In this document: one piece after another, positions 1 through 5,089 of the stretch
How positions within the stretch are numbered: position 1 is the first letter of the stretch
Layout of the letters: every line of letters starts with the position of its first letter
Assembly (NCBI GenBank): GCA_009926295.1
Contig: RFPF01000185.1
Coordinates: 1-6,151, forward strand
Direction: 5' to 3'
DNA from: Planctomycetia bacterium
GTDB taxonomy: Bacteria > Planctomycetota > Planctomycetia > Pirellulales > UBA1268
DNA length: 6,151 bases
The notes under the pieces: model-generated
Databases searched by the model: none
Seen by the model: only the letters and a program-made list of their open reading frames with translations
Told to the model about the DNA's origin: nothing
Program-made: the position numbers and the translations under genes

Positions 1-2081
1 GTGCGGTCGAGCCCCTCGCGGCCGACACGTGCGATGCGGCCCTCGTCGGGCGCGACGTTCACGGCGAAGCCGCGTTCACGCTCGACGCCGTCGAGCCTCC
101 GCCAGCGGGCCATGTAGGCACCGGCCGCGGCCGTCGGCAGGCGGGCCGTGAGCCGGCCTTCGTCATCGATCGCGGCGGTCTGGTGCACGAGGGCGCCCTG
201 CGGCGGCACCACGAAGTCGACCTCGTGAGCGTCGCCGCCAGGTTCGAGCGTCACCTCGAGCTGCGCGCCGACCAGCCGTGATTCGGCCCGCCGCCTGGCC
301 GTCGCGAGGTGGCTCTCCAGTTCGAGCATCACCACGACCCAGCTTGGATTGCCGCGCGCCCAATTGTTCCACACGGGAGCCGCCGTCGAGAGCACGGCGA
401 CCACGATCCCCGCCCCGAAGGGCCGTTCCACGACCAACGGAGCGCCGTTGCGCAGCGACAGCAGCCGCCGCAGACCGGCGTCCGGCTGCGGATCGTGGTC
501 CCGCTCCACGGCGAGGTAGCGGTCGACACGGACGGCGTCGAGGAGCGGGTTGCGCTGGCCGGAGAGCACGGCCACCACCGGATGCTCCTCGACGGCGACG
601 TCGGGACCCTCCGCTCCGGTCGGGCGGCCGAGGTCGACGGGGCCCGCGAGCGGAACCGGATAGAGGCCGGCGCCGGCGCGGTGGAGCGCGCGGTTCACCT
701 CGTCCGCCTTCGTGCGCGGTCCGCCGAAGAACACCACCCCGCCACCACCCTTCGCGTAGCCCTCCAGCGCCGCGATCTCCGGCGCGTCGAGCTGCGGCAC
801 GTCGAGGATCCAGATGCAGTCGAACGCGCCGAGGTCGAGGCTCGCGAGCGCCCGCGGGGGCTCGATGCGCGGATTCAGGCCGGTCGGGGCGCCCGATCCG
901 GGAGCGAGGGCCGCGGCCAGGTAGAACGCGTCGCCGGCCCTGGCGCCCCCGCGTGGATCGCCGTCGATGACGAGCACTTCGATCCGGTCGGCCACGTCGA
1001 GCACGAGCGACCGCAGGTTGTCGGCCGGCACCGCGTCGGCGGGGATGCGGGCCTCGATCACGTGGCTGCCGGGCCGGGGAAACCGCACGTCGAACCGCTG
1101 CGTGGTGGTTCCGCCGGCGGGAATGTCGCCGACCCGCAGCCCTGGCCGGTCTGCACCGTCCTCGCGGAGTTCGATCGCCAGACCGCGGACAGGCGCTTCG
1201 GAATCGTTGCGCACCGCGACCTCGACCGGCACGACGACCCCTGTGGCCGGCACGCCGCCCGCCACCTCGAGCCGCTCCACGGTGAGGTTCGTCGCGGGCC
1301 GGTCGGCCGCGCAGTCGACCAGCCGGAGTTCGACCCCGAGCGCGGCGAGCCGCCGCAGCAGGTCGGCGACTTCCTCGGCCGATTTCCAGTCGCGTGCCCG
1401 GAAGTCGCTCACGAGCCACAGCACCTTGCCCGGCGCCGAGCCCGCGGCGAACGCGGCCAGCGCCGCAGCGAGCGGATGGCGCGGCCCGGCGTCCGTCTGG
1501 GATGGCTCGAACCGCGCGATCTCGTCGCGGAGCTGCTGGCACGAGGCGGGCGAGACGGTCTCGCGTTCGAGGTCGAACCGGGGCGGGCCGCCGGCCGCCG
1601 GGTCGGCATCGCAGCGCGAGAACCGCGCGAGCGAGATGTCCTGCGTGCCCGGGCCCGCGGCGATTTCGGTGGCGATCCGTTCCACCACCGACCGCGCGCG
1701 ATCGAAGGCCGAAGTGGTGGCGCGACGATCGGCCCCCGGCGCGTCGGCGCCCGCGGTGACGTCCCCCATGGAGTAGCTGTCGTCGAGGAGCACGACGTGG
1801 GTCGTGCGGCCCCCGCCGAGAAGCTGGCCCAAGGCGCTCTGCCACCGCGGCTGAGCCAGGGCCAGCACGACTCCGAGGATCGCCGCCACGCGCAGACAGA
1901 GCAGCAGGATCTGCTTGAGCAGCACGCGCGTGCGATACTTCCGCTGGCTGGCCGCGAGGAATTCCATGGCGGCCCAGCGCACCTGACGGTGTCGCAGGAG
2001 GTTGATCAGATGGATGATCACCGGGGCGGCCACGACCGGCAGCCCCCACCAGACGAGCGTGGGAAAGTCGAATGTGGGCAT
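1..2081 (-). CDS. BatA-like membrane-anchored VWA protein with GATase-like domain (3' end beyond window)
   Basis: I translated this frame by hand from an ATG at 2081-2079. It stays open for 693 codons to the left edge, so the C-terminus is missing. The N-terminus looks like the BatA/aerotolerance two-anchor region: membrane segment at about 9-29 (with IIHLINLLRHR), a basic loop with RWAAMEFL at 35-42, and a second membrane segment at about 57-78. By the positive-inside rule the loop is cytoplasmic and the rest periplasmic. A VWA domain follows with a MIDAS motif D100-x-S102-x-S104 and a later aspartate in SDFR (D226). A beta-sandwich-like stretch comes next, then a class I GATase-like fold (VLVIDGDPR about 369-377; FDCIWILDVPQ 420-430; GGGGVVFFGGP 445-455), apparently non-catalytic. 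After W574-x-x-x-N578-P579-S580 another beta-rich region begins. The ATG lies 3 nt after the DUF58 stop with no Shine-Dalgarno, suggesting coupled translation. A role beside the MoxR ATPase is inferred from family and context. Confidence 0.9.
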   Translation of the reverse strand, partial: MPTFDFPTLVWWGLPVVAAPVIIHLINLLRHRQVRWAAMEFLAASQRKYRTRVLLKQILLLCLRVAAILGVVLALAQPRWQSALGQLLGGGRTTHVVLLDDSYSMGDVTAGADAPGADRRATTSAFDRARSVVERIATEIAAGPGTQDISLARFSRCDADPAAGGPPRFDLERETVSPASCQQLRDEIARFEPSQTDAGPRHPLAAALAAFAAGSAPGKVLWLVSDFRARDWKSAEEVADLLRRLAALGVELRLVDCAADRPATNLTVERLEVAGGVPATGVVVPVEVAVRNDSEAPVRGLAIELREDGADRPGLRVGDIPAGGTTTQRFDVRFPRPGSHVIEARIPADAVPADNLRSLVLDVADRIEVLVIDGDPRGGARAGDAFYLAAALAPGSGAPTGLNPRIEPPRALASLDLGAFDCIWILDVPQLDAPEIAALEGYAKGGGGVVFFGGPRTKADEVNRALHRAGAGLYPVPLAGPVDLGRPTGAEGPDVAVEEHPVVAVLSGQRNPLLDAVRVDRYLAVERDHDPQPDAGLRRLLSLRNGAPLVVERPFGAGIVVAVLSTAAPVWNNWARGNPSWVVVMLELESHLATARRRAESRLVGAQLEVTLEPGGDAHEVDFVVPPQGALVHQTAAIDDEGRLTARLPTAAAGAYMARWRRLDGVERERGFAVNVAPDEGRIARVGREGLDR

Positions 2082-2087
2082 GGGTCA
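2079..2087 (-). other. TGA-CCC-ATG stop/start junction, DUF58 to BatA-like gene
   Basis: The DUF58 stop TGA (2087-2085), one CCC triplet and the ATG of the BatA-like gene (2081-2079) follow each other in the same reading frame. No purine-rich ribosome binding site precedes the ATG, so termination-reinitiation is the likely way the second gene is translated. This would keep the two VWA proteins in a coupled ratio. Confidence 0.7.
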
Positions 2088-2984
2088 GGACTGCATCCGG
2101 GCGCGGCGCGAGAGGAACTTGACCAGGGCGGCGTCGAGGGGCTCGCCCGTGCGCACGAGCAAGTAGTCGCAGCGGGCGGCAGCGGCCCGCCGCCTGGCCT
2201 CTGCGAGGAAGTCGCCGAGGGCCGCGAGGTAGCCGGCCCGCAACGCCCGCGGATTGCAGGCGATCTGCTCGGGGGCCTCGAGCCCCTCGAACCGCGTGGG
2301 GCCGTCGAACGGGAAGTCCAGCTCGTCGTCGTCCATCACGTGGAGGAGGACGAGATCGTGGCCGCGCTTCCTGAGGAGCTGGAGCCCCTGGAACACCCCC
2401 TCGCGGTCGCCCAGCAGGTCGGACGCGATCACGACCAGCCCCCGGCGGGGCAGCGTCTCCGCGAGCGAGCGCAGCACCGGCAGAAATGCCGTGCCGCGGC
2501 CGCCGCGGGGCGTCTCCAGCACCTCGACGACGCTCGTGAGCTGCGACCTTTTGGTACGGGCCGGCACGCTCGCCCGCACGCGGTCGTCGAACACGGCGCA
2601 GCCCGCGGCGTCACCGTGGGAGAGGGCGAGCCAGGCGAGGCTCGCCGCGAGCGTCGCGGCGCAGTCGTACTTGGAGAGCGGTCCGGAGCCGTAGTCCATG
2701 CTCGCGGAGGCATCGACGATGAGCGAAAGGCGGAGGTTCGTCTCCTCCTCGAACTCCTTCACGTACAGCCGGTCCTGCCGGCCCCACACCTTCCAGTCGA
2801 CGCGGCGCAGGTCGTCGCCGCGGACGTATTCGCGGTGCTGGAGGAACTCCACCGACTGGCCCTTGTAGGGGCTCTCGTGGAGGCCGGCGAGGGCGCCCTC
2901 GACGACGGCCCGGGCGCGAAGCTCGAGCCGGGCGATCCGCGCGATCGCGTCAGGATGCAAATATCGTCTGGAAACGGGCGTCAC
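2085..2984 (-). CDS. DUF58 family protein with VWA/MIDAS domain
   Basis: This is a 299-residue soluble protein with no membrane segment, so it is probably cytoplasmic. The DUF58 signature is complete: G34-L-H-E-S-P-Y-K-G-Q-S44, then EF...R51-E-Y...G56-D-D-L-R60, then VDWK (62-65), then LYVKEFEEETN (73-83). A VWA domain follows with a MIDAS motif D91-x-S93-x-S95, a threonine in GTAF (T165) and an aspartate in IASDLL (D189), so all metal-binding elements appear present. The start is GTG, because no ATG occurs before residue 96. A weak GAG/GAGGA purine tract sits 7-11 nt upstream, and the Y8-L9-H-P-D12 segment fits the family's usual opening. TTG at 2960 is a less likely alternative. The start lies 35 bp inside the upstream MoxR gene and the stop is 3 nt before the BatA-like gene. 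DUF58 proteins are habitual partners of MoxR ATPases; the biochemical role is unknown. Confidence 0.95.
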   Translation of the reverse strand: MTPVSRRYLHPDAIARIARLELRARAVVEGALAGLHESPYKGQSVEFLQHREYVRGDDLRRVDWKVWGRQDRLYVKEFEEETNLRLSLIVDASASMDYGSGPLSKYDCAATLAASLAWLALSHGDAAGCAVFDDRVRASVPARTKRSQLTSVVEVLETPRGGRGTAFLPVLRSLAETLPRRGLVVIASDLLGDREGVFQGLQLLRKRGHDLVLLHVMDDDELDFPFDGPTRFEGLEAPEQIACNPRALRAGYLAALGDFLAEARRRAAAARCDYLLVRTGEPLDAALVKFLSRRARMQS

Positions 2985-3999
2985 GCGTGAGCTCGTCCTC
3001 GCGGCTGGGGGTCGTGTCGATGATTCGGCGGATGATCGCGTCGGGCGTCACGCCCTCGCTTTCCGCCGCGAAGCCGACGACGATGCGATGCCGGAGCACC
3101 GGCGCGGCGAGCGACTGGATGTCCTCGACCGCCACGTGGCTGCGTCCCTGCAGCAGCGCCCGGGCCTTCGCGCCGACGATCAGGAACTGCACGGCCCGTG
3201 GTCCCGCGCCCCACGAGAGCTGGTCCGACACGAAGTCGGGCACGCCCTTCTCGCCGGTCCGCGTCTGGCGCACGAGCGTCAGGGCGTACCGCACGAGGTG
3301 GTCGCTGATGGGCACCTCGCGGACGCTCTGCTGCAGCGCGACGATGTCGGCCGCGGAGAGGACCGGGCGGGCCTCCTCGACCACCGCGCCGGTCGTGCGT
3401 CGGGCGATCTCGAACTCCTCGTGGAACGACGGATAGTGCACCCGCACCTTGAACATGAACCGGTCCTGCTGCGCTTCCGGCAGCGGGTAGGTCCCCTCCT
3501 GCTCGATCGGGTTCTGCGTGGCGAGGACGAAGAAGGGGTCGACGAGCCGGTGCCGCACGCGGCCCACGCTCACCTGCCGCTCCTGCATCGCCTCGAGCAG
3601 CGCCGCCTGCGTCTTGGGGGGCGTGCGATTGATCTCGTCGGCCAGCACCACGTTGGCGAACAGCGGCCCCTCGAGAAACCGCAGCTGCCGCGCTCCGCTG
3701 GCCCGGTCCTCCTCGAGGACGTCGGTGCCGATGATGTCAGCCGGCATCAGGTCGGGGGTGAACTGGATGCGACTGAAGGAAAGGTCGAGGCTCCGGGCGA
3801 GGGTGCTGATCATGAGCGTCTTCGCGAGCCCCGGCACGCCCTCCAGCAGGCAGTGTCCGCGGCTGAACAGCGAGATGAGCAACTCCTCCACCACCTCGTG
3901 CTGCCCCACGATGACCCTGGAGAGCTGCTCGAGGATGCGATCGTGCGCCTCGTGGAGCCGTTCGACGGCGGACGTGAGGCTGTCGGGGGGCGGATTCAT
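2950..3999 (-). CDS. MoxR-family AAA+ ATPase
   Basis: This 349-residue protein is a full-length MoxR ATPase (family usually about 310-350 residues), a cytoplasmic chaperone-like AAA+ enzyme that couples ATP hydrolysis to maturation or activation of partners, typically with VWA proteins. The motifs seen are the VIVGQ opening (29-33), Walker A GVPGLAKT (54-61), the pore-side segment FTPDLMPADIIGTDVL (80-95), Walker B VVLADEIN (117-124), sensor 1 at N163 in ATQNPIEQEGTYPLPEAQ, an arginine-finger candidate R180 in QDRFMF, and sensor 2 R268 in GAGPRA. No catalytic element looks damaged. The ATG is supported by a GGAG at 4008-4005 with a 5-nt spacer, the clearest ribosome binding site in the window. 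It starts 45 nt after the cyclase-fold gene and its last 35 bp overlap the DUF58 gene. This order (MoxR, DUF58, membrane VWA protein) is the standard arrangement for this family. Its specific client is not shown by the sequence. Confidence 0.97.
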   Translation of the reverse strand: MNPPPDSLTSAVERLHEAHDRILEQLSRVIVGQHEVVEELLISLFSRGHCLLEGVPGLAKTLMISTLARSLDLSFSRIQFTPDLMPADIIGTDVLEEDRASGARQLRFLEGPLFANVVLADEINRTPPKTQAALLEAMQERQVSVGRVRHRLVDPFFVLATQNPIEQEGTYPLPEAQQDRFMFKVRVHYPSFHEEFEIARRTTGAVVEEARPVLSAADIVALQQSVREVPISDHLVRYALTLVRQTRTGEKGVPDFVSDQLSWGAGPRAVQFLIVGAKARALLQGRSHVAVEDIQSLAAPVLRHRIVVGFAAESEGVTPDAIIRRIIDTTPSREDELTRDARFQTIFAS

Positions 4000-4004
4000 G
4001 AAAA

Positions 4005-4008
4005 CTCC
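4005..4008 (-). promoter_or_regulatory. Shine-Dalgarno of the MoxR gene
   Basis: On the minus strand GGAG is followed by a 5-nt spacer (TTTTC) and the MoxR ATG. It is the only clear ribosome binding site in the window and fixes the MoxR start. The other three visible starts have weak or no such signal and sit at or inside the end of the preceding gene. MoxR may therefore be translated independently of the gene before it, while DUF58 and the BatA-like gene depend on coupling. Confidence 0.75.
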
Positions 4009-4028
4009 AAAGGAAGGCGGACGGGCGG

Positions 4029-4040
4029 CGCGGCGCCGCG
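4029..4040. repeat. 12-bp perfect palindrome in the 45-nt gap before MoxR
   Basis: The sequence CGCGGCGCCGCG reads the same on both strands and lies between the TAG of the cyclase-fold gene and the MoxR Shine-Dalgarno. It is the only spacer of any length in the window. No run of T follows it on either strand, so it does not look like an intrinsic terminator. In a genome this rich in G and C a palindrome of this size may be chance. An mRNA hairpin affecting MoxR translation or mRNA stability is possible but unsupported. Confidence 0.35.
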
Positions 4041-4044
4041 GGCA

Positions 4045-5082
4045 CTAGCGTTGGTAGATCGGCAGCGTACCGTTTTCCAGCTGCAGGATGGTGAGGTTGG
4101 TGGCGGTGGTGTACACGGGGCCGATGTAGCCCTGCGGCCAGAACAGCGACTCGCCCTCCGTCTGGGCCTCCGAAAGCAGGCGTTTTTCCATCTGGCCGCG
4201 GTAGGCCTCCCACTTCGGGCCTCCCTCTCGGTACATCACCTGCGCGTAGTAGAAGTGGGCGTAATGCCAGTGGCCGAAGCCGTTGTTGGCGATGTTGCCG
4301 AGGTGTTTCTCCGCGTAGTCGAGCATGCGCGGCACGTGGGTGTCGTCGTATTCGCCCGCGTTGAACAGGCAGGCGATCGCGGCGGCCGAGATCGCCGGCC
4401 GCCCTCCCCCGCCCTTCGAGCTGTACTGCACGCCGCCGTCGGGCATCGTGCACTTGTGGATGTAGGCGATCGCCTTGTCGATGATCTCCCGCGGCACCGG
4501 CACGCCCGCGTTGCGGCAACCGCGCAGCCCCTGCACCTGGGTGATCGTGGTGGAGCCCTCGTCGAAATTGTTGCCGTCCTTGGCGCTGACGTAACCCCAG
4601 CCGCCGTCCGCCGTCTGCGCCCGTCCCGAAAACTCGACCGCCTTGGTGAGCACGCGCACCAGCTCCTCCCGCCGGCGCTCGTCCTCCTCCTCGCCGAGCA
4701 CCTGCGAGAGGAACAGCATCGAGAAGCCGTGGCCGTAGGTGTAGCGGTCGTCGCTCTTGGGATCGCCGATGAGGCCGTTGACCCGCGCGCGGCTGACGAG
4801 GTAATCGACGGCCTGTCGGATCGGATCGGCGTATCGACCCTGGGTGGTCGTCGATCCCTCGAGGAGCATGGAAGTTCCGGCGAGGGCCGTCATCGCGGTC
4901 GGGTAGCGGCCGTCGTTCGCCGACCAGCTCCCGCGGCGTGACTGGCGGCGGACGAGCCAATCGAGCCCCTTCGTGACCGTCCGCTCCACGCGCTCGTCGA
5001 GCGCGGCGGCTCGAGCCGTTCCGGCCGCCTGCCCCGGGATCAGGGCGGCGAGGCAGAGCACGCAGGCGAGACGCGGTGTCAT
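4045..5082 (-). CDS. Exported prenyltransferase/squalene-oxidase-repeat protein (cyclase fold, probably non-catalytic)
   Basis: This 345-residue protein begins at ATG 5082-5080, 7 nt after the upstream stop. The frame is open further upstream (to 5274), but that part lies inside the propeller gene, is Arg/Ser/Pro-rich and would bury the signal peptide. Residues 1-25 form a typical signal peptide (R4, hydrophobic 5-16, A23-R-A25 before a likely cleavage), so the product should be periplasmic. The mature part shows alpha/alpha-barrel repeats of the squalene cyclase/prenyltransferase superfamily: GLDWLVRRQSRRGSW (39-53, the Q-x-x-x-G-x-W QW-type motif), TADGGWGY (157-164) and MPDGGVQYS (213-221). 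The C-terminus carries GYIGPVYTTATNLTILQL and ends in LPIYQR. It is about half the length of squalene-hopene cyclases and I see no D-x-D-D acid motif, so cyclase activity is unlikely. Similar proteins are common and uncharacterised in Planctomycetes (recalled, not searched). Its place in a MoxR operon suggests a client or partner role, which is inference. Confidence 0.93.
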   Translation of the reverse strand: MTPRLACVLCLAALIPGQAAGTARAAALDERVERTVTKGLDWLVRRQSRRGSWSANDGRYPTAMTALAGTSMLLEGSTTTQGRYADPIRQAVDYLVSRARVNGLIGDPKSDDRYTYGHGFSMLFLSQVLGEEEDERRREELVRVLTKAVEFSGRAQTADGGWGYVSAKDGNNFDEGSTTITQVQGLRGCRNAGVPVPREIIDKAIAYIHKCTMPDGGVQYSSKGGGGRPAISAAAIACLFNAGEYDDTHVPRMLDYAEKHLGNIANNGFGHWHYAHFYYAQVMYREGGPKWEAYRGQMEKRLLSEAQTEGESLFWPQGYIGPVYTTATNLTILQLENGTLPIYQR

Positions 5083-5089
5083 GGCGGGC

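Noticed and set aside
163..2049. Closed 628-codon minus-strand ORF
   Set aside because: It is out of frame with the BatA-like gene. Its product is dominated by Arg, Ala, Gly and Pro with no domain, while the frame from 2081 has membrane anchors and a MIDAS motif.
309..2990. Plus-strand 893-codon ORF as a giant gene
   Set aside because: It lies exactly antisense, in codon register, to the BatA-like and DUF58 genes, both with clear family motifs. Its His/Arg/Glu/Val-rich product has no recognisable domain.
4029..4040. GC palindrome as an intrinsic terminator before MoxR
   Set aside because: There is no T run after it and it has almost no loop. The flanking genes look co-transcribed.
3088..4941. 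Plus-strand 617-codon ORF
   Set aside because: It is an antisense shadow of MoxR and the cyclase-fold gene in the same codon register. It crosses the gap between them and has no domain.
3737..4960. Minus-strand 407-codon ORF across the MoxR/cyclase-fold junction
   Set aside because: It is an off-frame Arg/Gly/Pro-rich product overlapping two genes with strong motifs in another frame.
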